DNA of 64,000 nt from Cohnella candidum (GTDB lineage Bacteria > Bacillota > Bacilli > Paenibacillales > Paenibacillaceae): contig NZ_CP033433.1 in assembly GCF_003713065.1 (NCBI RefSeq), positions 3,473,001-3,537,000 on the forward strand, given 5' to 3'. The notes beneath the pieces are model-generated. The model saw only the letters and a list, made by a program, of their open reading frames with translations, did no database searches and was not told the DNA's origin. Below are positions 33,236-42,166 of the stretch, in pieces (within the stretch, counting starts at the first letter, position 1; each line of letters starts with the position of its first letter). The translations under genes and the position numbers were made by a program.

Positions 33236-34150
33236 TTAACCTTTCACCCCGCCGAGCGTCATGCCTTTGACGAAGTATTTTTGCAAGAACGGATACACGA
33301 TGATGATCGGCAAGCTGGCGACGATGGTCATCGTGGCCCTGATCGAGGTCGGCGTCACGAAATTGCCCCCGTTCTGGGACGTAGCGAAGCCGTCGGTCGC
33401 CGACGTGGATGCATTGGAGTTCTGGAGAATCTTCATGAGTTCATATTGCAGCGTGCTCAGGTTAAGTTCCCTGGAATTGTACAGGAAAACGTCGAACCAG
33501 GAGTTCCATTGCCAGACGGCCGTAAACAAGGCGACGGTCGCGAGCACCGGCACCGTGAGCGGCAGCACGATTTTGATGAACGTCGTGAATTCCCCCGCTC
33601 CGTCAATCCTGGACGATTCCAAGATGCTTTCGGGCAATCCTTCAATGAACGAACGGATAATGATCAGGTTGAACACGCCGATGATGCCCGGAATGATGTA
33701 AACCCAGAAGTTATTCAGCATGCCGAGCTCCCGGATGAGCAGGTAGTTCGGAATGAGTCCTCCGTTGAAGTACATCGTGAGCACGAAAGCGATGGAGACG
33801 AATTTGCGGAGCACGAAATCCTGCCGGCTGATCGTATAGGCGACCATGGCCGAGCAGAAAACGGTAATCACGGTGCCGATGACGGTCCGCAGGATGGAAA
33901 TCCAAGCGGCGTGGAAGATCGTCGCTTCCCGGAATACATAAGCGTAATTGCTCCAACTGAACACTCTCGGCCATAAATAAATGCCGCCCTTGATCGAATC
34001 GTTGGCATCGTTCACGGAAACCGCCAGCATGTTGACGAACGGATATAAAGTGACGACGACCAACAGGAGCAATAAAATCGCGTTGACCGTATCGAAAATG
34101 CGGTCTCCCGGAGAACGGAACCGGCCGTACAGCTTTTGCGTTTTTTCCAT
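33236..34150 (-). CDS. LplC/YtcP-type sugar ABC permease
   Basis: A 304-residue CUT1 inner-membrane subunit with about six helices (AILLLLLVVVTLYPFVNMLA first). The EAA-type ATPase-contact segment reads GLPESILESSRIDGAGEFTT. It resembles the LplC/YtcP group, which partners large LplA-like binding proteins and long LplB permeases. Start ATG 34150 (AAGGAGGGAG upstream), 14 bases after the LplB-type gene. Presumed substrate: xylo-oligosaccharides. Confidence 0.9.
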   Translation of the reverse strand: MEKTQKLYGRFRSPGDRIFDTVNAILLLLLVVVTLYPFVNMLAVSVNDANDSIKGGIYLWPRVFSWSNYAYVFREATIFHAAWISILRTVIGTVITVFCSAMVAYTISRQDFVLRKFVSIAFVLTMYFNGGLIPNYLLIRELGMLNNFWVYIIPGIIGVFNLIIIRSFIEGLPESILESSRIDGAGEFTTFIKIVLPLTVPVLATVALFTAVWQWNSWFDVFLYNSRELNLSTLQYELMKILQNSNASTSATDGFATSQNGGNFVTPTSIRATMTIVASLPIIIVYPFLQKYFVKGMTLGGVKG

Positions 34151-34164
34151 GATGTGCTCCCTCC

Positions 34165-35139
34165 TTAAAACAGCCTGGCTTCGCCGAACCGTTTGGCGAT
34201 GCCGTTAGCCGAGAACAACAGAATGAAGCTCACCACGGTCTTGAAAATGCCCGCGGCAGCAGCCAGCGAGAAATTCCCCATGGATATCCCGTAACGGAGG
34301 ACGAATAGGTCGAGGTTCTCCGAATAGTCCAAATTCATTCCGTTGCCCAGCAAGTACTGGGGCTCGAAGCCGGTTTCCAGAATGTTGCCGACGTTCATGA
34401 TGAGCAGGATGATGATGACGGGCTTGAGTCCCGGCAGCGTGATGTGCCAAATCCGCTTAAACCGGCCGGCTCCGTCCATTTCCGCCGCTTCGTATTGCGA
34501 CGGATCGATCATCGTCATGGCCGCGAGGTAGACGATCGTATTCCAGCCGACGTTCTTCCACACCTCGGATGCTCCGAGAATGCCCCAGAAATAGTGGCCG
34601 ACACCCAGCCATAAAATCGGCTCCTTGATCAATCCGAGCGCCATCAGCAATTCGTTGATGATGCCGCCGTCCGAAGACAGGACGGTCGAAATGATGCTGG
34701 CCGCGACGACCCACGAAATAAAATGCGGCATGTAACTGATCGTCTGCACGAGCCGTTTGAAAAAGGCATGGCGCAGCTCGTTCAGCATGATGGCCAGCAA
34801 GATGGCCGTTACGAAGCCCAGCACCAGGTTGATCCCGCTCATGGCGAGCGTATTCCTCAGCACCCGAAAGAAAGCATCTTCCTTGAACAAAGCCTCGAAG
34901 TGCTTCCAGCCTACCCACTTCTGGTCGAAAATCTTCTTGGCCGGCTTGAAGTCCTGAAACGCGATAGTCCAACCCCAGATCGGGACGTACTTGAAAATGA
35001 ACAGCCAGATCAGGAAGGGAAACGACATCAGAACAAGCGCTCTTTGCTGAAACAGTCTTTTGAAGAAGAGGCGGAGCCGTCTCGGATTGTTCGGCAGCGG
35101 CGTGCCGGCGTGACTCTTCGGTGTCATCAGATTCTCCAT
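34165..35139 (-). CDS. LplB-type sugar ABC permease
   Basis: About 324 residues from ATG 35139, which has AAGGAGCG eight bases upstream. The open frame reaches 35202, but that extension contains an intergenic stem-loop. There are about six membrane helices (LMSFPFLIWLFIFKYVPIWG first) and the EAA loop YEAAEMDGAGRFKRIWHITL. Pairs with the LplC-type subunit; no ATPase is encoded here, so a housekeeping MsmX-like ATPase is assumed. Confidence 0.9.
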   Translation of the reverse strand: MENLMTPKSHAGTPLPNNPRRLRLFFKRLFQQRALVLMSFPFLIWLFIFKYVPIWGWTIAFQDFKPAKKIFDQKWVGWKHFEALFKEDAFFRVLRNTLAMSGINLVLGFVTAILLAIMLNELRHAFFKRLVQTISYMPHFISWVVAASIISTVLSSDGGIINELLMALGLIKEPILWLGVGHYFWGILGASEVWKNVGWNTIVYLAAMTMIDPSQYEAAEMDGAGRFKRIWHITLPGLKPVIIILLIMNVGNILETGFEPQYLLGNGMNLDYSENLDLFVLRYGISMGNFSLAAAAGIFKTVVSFILLFSANGIAKRFGEARLF

Positions 35140-35176
35140 ATCCTTCGCTCCTTGTAGGGCCGAATCCGTATGAAGG

Positions 35177-35216
35177 AAAGGCCGGCAGTATGCGCATGGC
35201 ATGTGGGCCGGCCTTT
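35177..35216 (-). promoter_or_regulatory. Intercistronic stem-loop between binding-protein and LplB-type permease genes
   Basis: Perfect 10-base arms AAAGGCCGGC / GCCGGCCTTT (35177-35186 with 35207-35216) in the gap between the binding-protein stop (35237) and the permease start (35139). Its position is the same as that of the hairpins at 24138-24173 and 57473-57500. Confidence 0.65.
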
Positions 35217-35236
35217 CGCCTCCTATTCAGGGATCC

Positions 35237-36955
35237 TTATTTCAGGGAATCAAGAATACCCTTGATTTGTTCCGTATACCACTTCTCGTAACCGGCGGTA
35301 TCCAGTTTGCCGAACTCTTTCAGGTACGCTTGCCATTCGGACTCGAATTTGTCCGGGCTCGCCAGCACGATTTTCGGGAAGTACTTCTTGGTGACCTCGT
35401 CTTTCTTCGTTTCCCAGATTTGCTGCGGCGAACCTTGTTCCTTCGGAATGCCCCATGCCGGGTACCACGGGCGGGGATCCGGAGGCGAGAACATTTCGGA
35501 ATACGTCTGCACGCCGTACTTGCCGAGGATTTCCTTGTCTTTGTCGGTCAAGTTCATTTGGAACACTTCAGGCTGCAGGGCCGGCGCCAGCGCGTTGCCG
35601 TCCGCGAGCGTGGAGTTCGTGTTGTACATCGGCCAATCCCAATCGAAGTATTTGAAACCGAATTGCTCGCGGAACGCTTCATCGATTTTAGTGATTTCTT
35701 CCTTCGTGCGGTAGAAACGGCCTTTGTCGTCGACTTCGTACGTTTCGCCCTTGATGCCCCAGCTTTTCATGATCTGGTTATCTTCTTTCAGCAGCGTATC
35801 GAAGAAAGCCATGATGCGGTCCGGATCCTTCGCGCTGACGGTGACGCCCAGACCGCGGTTTTTGACGAAGCCCGGCGGATCGAGGTACTGGTCCTTGCCT
35901 CCGTCGAAAGTGACCGGCAGCGGGAAGTACACGAAATCGTCCTGGGCAGGATCTTTCTTCGCCGCGTCCTGCAGGTTAAGCTGCGCGTTGTTGATCTGCC
36001 AGCCGTAATCGAAAAATCCGACGACTTTATGGGAGGCGAGCTTGGCGATATATTGGTCGTAGTTGTCGACGAAGGAAGCTTTGTCGAACAAGCCCTTCGC
36101 GTTCAGTTCGTTCAGCTTCTGCAGCCATTGTTTCGTAGCGTCGGTACCTGCATACGTCTTCGCTTCGTGCGTGTTCATGTCGACGATGACGTTGCCGTCG
36201 TTCGGATATCCCTGCAGATGCATCGGCGGGTTGGAGGTCGCGAAAAATCTCCAGTCGTGCGTCAGCGTCAGGAAGCCCGTCAGATTTTCGTCTTTATGCT
36301 TGTTGACGTAATCTTCGACCAGCTTGAAGTATTCGTCGAGCGTTTTGATTTTCGGGTAACCCGCTTCCTTCAGGACGCGGCGCTGTACCCAGAACGCGCC
36401 TTGGTTGATGTTCGGGTCCGGAACGAAGTCGCCGACGACCGTGGAGAAAGGCAGGATGTAGATTTTGCCGTCGGAAGAGGTCATTTGTTTCAAATAGGGA
36501 CCGTAAACGCGTTTGAGATTCGGATACTTCTCGATATATGGCGCAAGGTCGATGAAGCCGCCGGCGTCGATGACTTTATCGATGGCCGCGTCCGGCACCA
36601 GCACGTCGGGATACTCGTTGGAGGCGATGAACGTTCCGATTTTGGTGTTCAGGTCGCCGACGAGGAATTCCATTTTGAAATTCACGCCGGTCTGGTCTTC
36701 CAACGCCTTGCCTATCGTAGTCTCGTTCGTGTTCCTGTCTTTTTTCCCCGCGACGCCGTTGAAGTAAGTGAACGTCACTTTATCCAGCGGTTTCTGGGAT
36801 TGCTCCGCGGATGCGGATGCGGACGCCGATGCGGGTGCGCTAGCCGAATCGCTCGGCTTGCTCTCCGTTTTGTCCGTCGCTTTGGAACAACCTGCGATTA
36901 ACGACCCTGTGAGAGCGAGCGCCAGGCCGATCGACCACCATTTATTTTTTGCCAC
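35237..36955 (-). CDS. LplA-type extracellular sugar-binding lipoprotein
   Basis: About 572 residues, the long form typical of LplA-like proteins. The signal peptide WWSIGLALALTGSLIAGC carries the lipobox IAGC. An Ala/Ser-rich tether follows (about 25-55), then a large binding domain (VTFTYFNGVAGKKDRNTNE onward; PWYPAWGIPKEQGSPQQIW near the end). I start at GTG 36955, about 11 bases after GAGAGGGG; the frame is open to 36976. First gene of the transporter-yesNM operon, adjacent to the GH10 xylanase, so xylo-oligosaccharides are the expected ligand. Confidence 0.88.
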   Translation of the reverse strand: MAKNKWWSIGLALALTGSLIAGCSKATDKTESKPSDSASAPASASASASAEQSQKPLDKVTFTYFNGVAGKKDRNTNETTIGKALEDQTGVNFKMEFLVGDLNTKIGTFIASNEYPDVLVPDAAIDKVIDAGGFIDLAPYIEKYPNLKRVYGPYLKQMTSSDGKIYILPFSTVVGDFVPDPNINQGAFWVQRRVLKEAGYPKIKTLDEYFKLVEDYVNKHKDENLTGFLTLTHDWRFFATSNPPMHLQGYPNDGNVIVDMNTHEAKTYAGTDATKQWLQKLNELNAKGLFDKASFVDNYDQYIAKLASHKVVGFFDYGWQINNAQLNLQDAAKKDPAQDDFVYFPLPVTFDGGKDQYLDPPGFVKNRGLGVTVSAKDPDRIMAFFDTLLKEDNQIMKSWGIKGETYEVDDKGRFYRTKEEITKIDEAFREQFGFKYFDWDWPMYNTNSTLADGNALAPALQPEVFQMNLTDKDKEILGKYGVQTYSEMFSPPDPRPWYPAWGIPKEQGSPQQIWETKKDEVTKKYFPKIVLASPDKFESEWQAYLKEFGKLDTAGYEKWYTEQIKGILDSLK

Positions 36956-36983
36956 TGTGCCGAAACCCCTCTCCAACCTTTTT

Positions 36984-37026
36984 TGTAAGCACTTTCATTA
37001 TAGGAAATAATCCCTCAGCAAGTTAA
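36984..37026 (-). promoter_or_regulatory. Promoter and overlapping cre of the xylo-oligosaccharide transporter operon
   Basis: On the minus strand, TTAACT (37021-37026) and a perfect -10 TATAAT (36997-37002) are 18 bases apart. TGTAAGCACTTTCA (36984-36997, plus-strand reading) matches the cre consensus at 13 of 14 positions and abuts the -10, so CcpA repression is likely. Confidence 0.65.
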
Positions 37027-37094
37027 CCAGGCAAACTATAGTCCTTACTTCAAAAAGCATATATGCTGGAGCCGCCATTGGAAAATCGTTTTCT

Positions 37095-40000
37095 TTAACG
37101 CTGCGGCTTACCCGGCTTGGCGGGGGTTGCCGCTTGCGCGCTCGCCGCTTCGGACCGGTTGTTGCCGGCAATCGCCACGACCTTATAATAATAAATCGTC
37201 GAAGGTTCGAGTTGATTGTCCACATACTGGGAGGCGCTCAAGCGATCGGCGATCTTCGTGTAGGGCCCGTCGGCAGCCGTAGAGCGATACACGGCGTAAG
37301 CAGCGGCAGGCTGGATTCGATCCCAGTCCAAGCGGATGACCTGATGGTTCAGCGCAGCTGCGGCCAGGTGACCGACCGGAGCAAGAAGCGTGCGCCCGGA
37401 TACCGTCAGGCTCGGCTGCGAAACCGTCGTTCCGTCGGAAGCCTTCACATAGTAGTAGTACTTCGTATCCGGCTGCAGGTTCGTGTCCGTGAAAGCCGAG
37501 TCATTCAGGTTCGCGGCCGCTTCCGTGAACGGACCGTCGGCTGCCGTGGCGCGGAAAACGCTGAACGTGACCGGAGCTCCGGAAGCATAGGACCAATCGA
37601 GCGCGATCGAAGTGGAGCTTGCCGCGGTCAGCGTGAGATCGGTCGGCGCGGCCGGGGGCGCCTTCAAGGTCAGCTCGCCGTATACGGATGTGTCCATATA
37701 ACCGGTGCCTGTCGTGTCGTTCCAAGCCGCCACGCTTTGGCGGGCACCGTCTTTGGCGTCGTTGATCTGCACGTCGAAGCCGAGCTTCAAGCCGTTCGCC
37801 GGCGTGACCGACTTGAGCGGAATCTTGACTTCGACGGTATAGTTCATTCCGTTGACATGGGTTGCCGATACGAAACCGTCCGCGAGGGCAGGCGGGTTAA
37901 ACGAAGTCTCGTTGTCGAAGTTCACCCTGTACTGCCCGTCATCGTCTTGGTAGAACGAAGTCTTGGCATTGTTCTGATCCACGAAGATTTCGACGGAATC
38001 CTGCTCCCAAGGATTGAGGCTGCCCTTATCCAGCTGCGCATCGCTCACCTGGATCAGCACGTACAGGTTTTGATTGTCCCAGAGCGCTTTCGCGGTTCCG
38101 GCCGCGCCTTGCCAAGCCGTCTGGTACCGGTTGATCGGCATTTCCGGCGTCCGGCTCCAGACCGCGTCGACCGTGCCGTCGACGACGGGCGTCGCGAACC
38201 CGGCCGTTGCCTGGTTGGCTTGCGTCGACTCGGGCGGATGCTCGGCGATGAATTTATCCGGGTCGAGGATACCGTAGTAAGCCGGTTTGGCCTGCAGGTT
38301 CTTATCGAACGGCAGCGGACTGCTTTCGGCCCGCCAGCTCGTCGCGTCGTTCAGTCCCCAGAACGTCACGCGCGCGATGTGGTCGGCATGGGCTTTGTAA
38401 AGCTTGAACAGCTGCGCGTACAGATAGCCTTGGGCGACCGCTTGCTTCTCGGTCAGCTGGCCGTTGCTGCCGGCCTGCACGTCGAGCTCGGAGACGCTGA
38501 CTTCCACGCCGAGGGAAATGAACTTCTCGAGCGACAGCTTCACGTTGTCCGGATTCGTGTTGATGTTGTAGTGTCCTTGCATGCCGATTCCGTCGATCAG
38601 CTTCTTGCCGGGATGCGTTTCGGCATACTTGTCGTTCAGCGCTTTGACCATGCTGTAGATGGCTTGGGCCTTGTTCTGATTGTCGTCGTTATAGTCATTG
38701 TAGTAGAGCTTGATATCCCAGTCGGGATGATCGTTCAGAACCTCTCTCGCTGCCAAGAACGCTTGCTCGACGTAGTCCGGTCCGACGGCTTGATACCAAG
38801 GGGAACGGCGCAGAGCCGATTGCCAATCCGATGGGTTCGCCGGGTTGTCATTCATTGCTTCGTTGACGACGTCCCAGGAAATCACCTTGCTGCCGAAATG
38901 CTCCATGACCGTGCGGATATGGGTCCGCATATTGCCCAGCGCTTCGTCGCGTCCGAGAGGAACCGTGTTGTTTTGGGCATCCTGCGCCGTATTCATCCAG
39001 GCGGGCGTCTGCTGATGCCAGACGAGCACGTGCCCGTGCACGTTTAGCCCTTCGGCGCGCGCTTTATCCACGATCGCGTCCGCCCCGTCGAACGTAAAGT
39101 CTCCCTTCGTCGGTTGGAGCGAATCCGGCTTCATGGTGTTTTCGGCCGTCACCGCGTTGTGGTGCATCTTCAGAAGCTCGAGCCTGACGCCGTCCAGATC
39201 GGCCGACGACACCGCGTTACCGATGAGGAAGTCGTTTTGATAGGCATCCTTGATCGGGATCAAATCTTTCTGGATGCCGATCGGGCCCGATCCCCGCACG
39301 AGGCTGACATCGTCGATGTAGTAAGAAGCCGTGCCGTTGTTCGAGCTCTCCACGTAAAGGGTTAGATACTCGCCGCCCGCGTTGTTATACCGATACGTGC
39401 CTTGGTACAGCACCCATCCGTCGGCGGTCGTGATCGTTTTGCCCAAAACGTTGTTATAGCTGGCGCTGCTTCCGTCGCCGATCTGAGTGGACAATTGGAG
39501 CTGCGAGCTATCGGGGGAGAGCAGCTTCACCCACACCGAGAGCGTGTATTCGAAGCCGAGATCCACGTATTTCTCGATTCGCAGCGACGGACCGTGCCAA
39601 GCGGCGGTTCTGTTCTCCACTTTGAGCGAATAGGAGCCGCCTGCCGTATGGTTGGCTTCGTTCGTGACGGTCAGCGTTTCGGTACCGGCCCGGCCGGCGA
39701 AGCCGCCCGCCGTTTGGTCTTCGAACGTAATCGTGTTGAACGGCAATGCCGGAGGTCTGTCGTTACTTCCTCCACCGCCCGAAGCGGTCTTCTCGGTGAT
39801 CAGGATATCCCCGATGTAGAACGGAACGCCCGCTCCGGCATCGTTCGATTGGACGCGAAGCGCGCTATCCTTGCTCGTATCCACGGTGAATTCTTTGGTC
39901 ATCGTGAACGCCGATCCGGCGGCGAAATCCGCCCCGGCCAGCCAGCCGTAGCCGTTCACCGTCTGCAGCCAGGTTTGCGCGCCCGCCGGCACCGTCACTC

Positions 40001-40343
40001 CGGCATCTACGTAACCGGTGAGGGTGACCGTGTAGGTTTTGCCGTTCTGCAGGCCGAGGTCGGCGAACCTGAAATCGACGGCATCCCAGTTGTTCACGCG
40101 GTTGCTCACGTAGAGCGCCGCGCCGTCCGCATTGCCGTCAAACGCTTTGCCGGTCACCGCCGTCAGGCTCGCACCGCCCGATGGCGTTGCGGCTCCTTGG
40201 CCTCCCGCGAACGCTTCGTGGTACACCGTAACGGTTTCCGTCGGATCGGTTTCCGCCTGCGCGACGGGAGTCAGCCATAGCGCCGGGCCGAGCAAAGCCG
40301 CGGCAAGTAGGCTGCTGATCGCTTGCTTGATTCTTCTCCTCAT
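37095..40343 (-). CDS. Secreted multidomain GH10 endo-beta-1,4-xylanase
   Basis: A 1082-residue exported xylanase. Domains: signal peptide 1-30 (ending PVAQA); a first CBM22-like module (about 38-185); a second CBM4/9-like jelly roll (about 204-350); GH10 catalytic barrel (about 360-700); a CBM9-like module (about 712-895, with [17 protein letters not shown] and [14 protein letters not shown]); two fibronectin-III domains (about 900-1075). Catalytic residues are Glu495 in WDVVNEA and Glu619 in [23 protein letters not shown] is classic. Unlike many Paenibacillus xylanases of this size, it has no SLH domains, so it should be released or bound only through its CBMs. ATG 40343 follows GGAGGGGG. 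Hydrolyses xylan to oligosaccharides for the adjacent transporter. Confidence 0.95.
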   Translation of the reverse strand: MRRRIKQAISSLLAAALLGPALWLTPVAQAETDPTETVTVYHEAFAGGQGAATPSGGASLTAVTGKAFDGNADGAALYVSNRVNNWDAVDFRFADLGLQNGKTYTVTLTGYVDAGVTVPAGAQTWLQTVNGYGWLAGADFAAGSAFTMTKEFTVDTSKDSALRVQSNDAGAGVPFYIGDILITEKTASGGGGSNDRPPALPFNTITFEDQTAGGFAGRAGTETLTVTNEANHTAGGSYSLKVENRTAAWHGPSLRIEKYVDLGFEYTLSVWVKLLSPDSSQLQLSTQIGDGSSASYNNVLGKTITTADGWVLYQGTYRYNNAGGEYLTLYVESSNNGTASYYIDDVSLVRGSGPIGIQKDLIPIKDAYQNDFLIGNAVSSADLDGVRLELLKMHHNAVTAENTMKPDSLQPTKGDFTFDGADAIVDKARAEGLNVHGHVLVWHQQTPAWMNTAQDAQNNTVPLGRDEALGNMRTHIRTVMEHFGSKVISWDVVNEAMNDNPANPSDWQSALRRSPWYQAVGPDYVEQAFLAAREVLNDHPDWDIKLYYNDYNDDNQNKAQAIYSMVKALNDKYAETHPGKKLIDGIGMQGHYNINTNPDNVKLSLEKFISLGVEVSVSELDVQAGSNGQLTEKQAVAQGYLYAQLFKLYKAHADHIARVTFWGLNDATSWRAESSPLPFDKNLQAKPAYYGILDPDKFIAEHPPESTQANQATAGFATPVVDGTVDAVWSRTPEMPINRYQTAWQGAAGTAKALWDNQNLYVLIQVSDAQLDKGSLNPWEQDSVEIFVDQNNAKTSFYQDDDGQYRVNFDNETSFNPPALADGFVSATHVNGMNYTVEVKIPLKSVTPANGLKLGFDVQINDAKDGARQSVAAWNDTTGTGYMDTSVYGELTLKAPPAAPTDLTLTAASSTSIALDWSYASGAPVTFSVFRATAADGPFTEAAANLNDSAFTDTNLQPDTKYYYYVKASDGTTVSQPSLTVSGRTLLAPVGHLAAAALNHQVIRLDWDRIQPAAAYAVYRSTAADGPYTKIADRLSASQYVDNQLEPSTIYYYKVVAIAGNNRSEAASAQAATPAKPGKPQR

Positions 40344-40752
40344 GGGTTGATTCCCCCTCCGTAATCAGATTTGAGCATAAGTGAAGCGCTTACAACTCCT
40401 CTTGCACGTCCTCCTTTCCCAAACCACATCCAGTATAAAGGCTGGTCATTTTGCGTTTTACCAGGAGAACTAAAGAAGAAACTCTGTTTATTTAAGAAGA
40501 AGCCGGGCGAGGATGGGTTCCTGCCCGGCTGACAACCGACCCGGACAGCGCACCGCCGTCTCCAACCGTCTCTAGCTGTTATTCTAGGCATAAGGCGTCG
40601 TTAACACCTTATCATCGTTTAAACGCACCTTATCTCGTAAATAGGATGATGCCGAATCGTTATTTTGTCGAAAATGCCTTCGGGGCGCCATCACGTGGAG
40701 CAATAGCGTTACCATAGCGTCTTATAGCAGACACCGCCGTGCTTTACCGAGT

Positions 40753-40779
40753 AAATAACGTTTTGACGTAACGTTATTT
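40753..40779. repeat. Perfect inverted repeat AAATAACGTT-N7-AACGTTATTT
   Basis: Ten-base perfect arms flank TTGACGT in the xylanase upstream region, followed by TTTTCTTG on the plus strand. It could be a regulator-binding site or a weak terminator; no plus-strand gene ends before it. Confidence 0.5.
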
Positions 40780-40869
40780 TTCTTGTTGAGGTGAGACTTG
40801 CCGCCAACGGTTCGCTTTCAGCCCGAGGCAATCCGGACAATAACTTACGCCGACGCATCGCTGAAAACA

Positions 40870-40902
40870 TAAAAAGGCTGTCCCTTAGCTTTTGGGACAG
40901 CC
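40870..40902 (-). terminator. Terminator of the HtrA-like protease gene
   Basis: Stem GGCTGTCCC / GGGACAGCC (40876-40884 with 40894-40902) with AAAAA before it on the plus strand, 15 bases past the protease stop. Confidence 0.85.
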
Positions 40903-40916
40903 CCGATGGACACCGC

Positions 40917-41594
40917 TTAGTCGAGATATTCCCGGATTCGGCTCTTGATTCCGTCGATGCCGAGCGCGAATCCGAGCCCGTTTTTGTTTTTCGCCATGAA
41001 GGCGTTCATGCCGATCACTTCGCCCTTCAAGTTGATCAGAGGGCCGCCGCTGCTCCCCGGATTGATGGCGCAATCCGTCTGGATGACGTCGTCCAGATCC
41101 TTGTCGGAAACCGCCACCGACTTATGTTTTCTGCTGATGACTCCCGAGGAGAGCGAGTTTTCCAACCCGAGCGGATTTCCGATGGACAGGACGAATTCGC
41201 CCACTTCGCTTCTCCGCGAAGAGCCTAACGGCAGAGGTTGGAGCGGCGGGGAGCCTTCCACCTCAAGCAACGCGATATCGTGTTCCTTGTCGTTCCAAAC
41301 GACCTTGGCCGAACACTTCTTGCCGTTATGAAGGCCGATCCGGATTTCACGCGCGTCCCTCACGACATGGTCGCTCGTCAGAATCCAACCTTTGCGGTTG
41401 ACGACGAACCCCGTTCCGAACGCGGCCATCTCCTGCCGCCTTTCCGGCGGGGGCATGAAATCGAAAAACGATTGCGGAAACGCCGGTTCCGTCCTCTCCC
41501 TGATCGCCTGGATGTCCACGATTCCGCGGCGGCACTTCCGATAGATGGGCACGAGATAATTGCCGGTTTGCCGTCCGGATGGCTTGACCGCCAT
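40917..41594 (-). CDS. HtrA-like trypsin-fold serine protease without PDZ or membrane anchor
   Basis: About 225 residues from ATG 41594 (GGGAGGCGAG upstream); the frame is open to 41774, but the extension is not protease-like. The trypsin fold (about 45-225) shows the triad: His in LTSDHVVRDA, Asp in KEHDIALLEV, Ser in INPGSSGGPL. Usual HtrA/DegP proteins have a signal anchor and one or two PDZ domains and exceed 350 residues. This one has neither, so it may act in the cytoplasm or be a minimal stress protease. A 45-residue basic N-terminal segment (YLVPIYRKCRRGIVDI) is of unknown role. Monocistronic with its own terminator. Confidence 0.82.
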   Translation of the reverse strand: MAVKPSGRQTGNYLVPIYRKCRRGIVDIQAIRERTEPAFPQSFFDFMPPPERRQEMAAFGTGFVVNRKGWILTSDHVVRDAREIRIGLHNGKKCSAKVVWNDKEHDIALLEVEGSPPLQPLPLGSSRRSEVGEFVLSIGNPLGLENSLSSGVISRKHKSVAVSDKDLDDVIQTDCAINPGSSGGPLINLKGEVIGMNAFMAKNKNGLGFALGIDGIKSRIREYLD

Positions 41595-41850
41595 GCTGCT
41601 CGCCTCCCTTTTTCCCAACGGTGGGTGGATCATGCGATAACATATGCACAGGCGGTTGAACCGCCAGTACGATCGCACATGGGAGGCGATAATCCGCTTG
41701 CGCACACTGGATATGGAGATACTGTTAAAAAAGCCGGAAGGGGGAAGTAACGTGAGCATGTCGCGATAGCCCAAGTCGACCAGACGGATCAGCTGTATGC
41801 GGACATTCGGAAGGAACCCTATTGCATTAGCGTTCCACCACAGTTTTACA

Positions 41851-41879
41851 TTGATTTTCGCGCCTTTATGCTCTAGTAT
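41851..41879 (+). promoter_or_regulatory. Promoter of the feo operon
   Basis: A -35 TTGATT (41851-41856) and -10 TAGTAT (41874-41879) with an ideal 17-base spacer, ahead of the Fur box and feoA. Confidence 0.75.
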
Positions 41880-41892
41880 AAGTCGTAGAAAT

Positions 41893-41907
41893 TGATAATC
41901 ATTATCA
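41893..41907 (+). promoter_or_regulatory. Fur box
   Basis: TGATAATCATTATCA is a perfect 7-1-7 inverted repeat identical to the Bacillus Fur box form TGATAATNATTATCA. It is about 14 bases downstream of the -10 and 28 bases before feoA, so iron-loaded Fur would block early transcription. Confidence 0.9.
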
Positions 41908-41935
41908 TTGCAAAGACTGTACCGGAGTGAACATA

Positions 41936-42166
41936 ATGACTTTACTGGAAGCGAGTTTCGGTTCCCAAGTGAAAGTGACGGGACTGGACCGGGTGCATAC
42001 CCTCGTCCGCCGGCGGCTCGGGGATCTCGGCGTCATGGAAGGAACCGTCATTTCCCTTCGCAAAGCCATGCCGTTCGGGGGCCCTTGCACGATCGAAGTC
42101 AAAGGGCAATGGATCGCGATTCGGCGCAAAGACGCGGGTCACATCTTCGTGGAGGCCGTGTGCTGA
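41936..42166 (+). CDS. feoA: FeoA, ferrous iron transport accessory protein
   Basis: A 76-residue SH3-like FeoA domain protein: VTGLDRVHTLVRRRLGDLGV, then MEGTVISLRKAMPFGGPCTI and IAIRRKDAGHIFVE. It is a small cytoplasmic partner of FeoB. I take ATG 41936 with CGGAG nine bases upstream, rather than the GTG at 41927. Its stop overlaps the feoB start by seven bases. Controlled by the Fur box upstream. Confidence 0.92.
   Translation: MTLLEASFGSQVKVTGLDRVHTLVRRRLGDLGVMEGTVISLRKAMPFGGPCTIEVKGQWIAIRRKDAGHIFVEAVC

Larger units (their letters stand above)
40344..40916. other. 573-base intergenic region upstream of the xylanase
   Basis: No protein gene is convincing here. It contains a half-good cre-like site, GTGAAGCGCTTACA at 40381-40394 (minus-strand TGTAAGCGC matches well, the rest poorly), 38 bases upstream of the xylanase. 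There is a GC stem AGCCGGGC / GCCCGGCT (40501-40530), a perfect AT-rich inverted repeat (40753-40779), and the protease terminator (40870-40902). The xylanase promoter should lie in its left part, but I cannot place it confidently. Confidence 0.5.

Noticed and set aside
35201..36901. 566-residue open frame opposite the LplA-type gene
   Set aside because: Antisense to a complete binding-protein gene with a lipobox and normal length.
37056..37067. Palindrome AGCATATATGCT after the xylanase as a terminator
   Set aside because: Stem too short and AT-rich for termination; could equally be chance or a protein site.
37134..39047. 637-residue open frame opposite the xylanase
   Set aside because: Complementary to the GH10/CBM9/FN3 coding sequence; no start signal or recognisable domain.
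40791..41228. 145-residue plus-strand open frame over the protease 3' end
   Set aside because: Antisense to catalytic motifs of the protease and crosses its terminator.
41908..42159. Upstream extension of feoB
   Set aside because: The extra residues are feoA read out of frame; a ribosome site and GTG at 42160 give the normal FeoB N-terminus.
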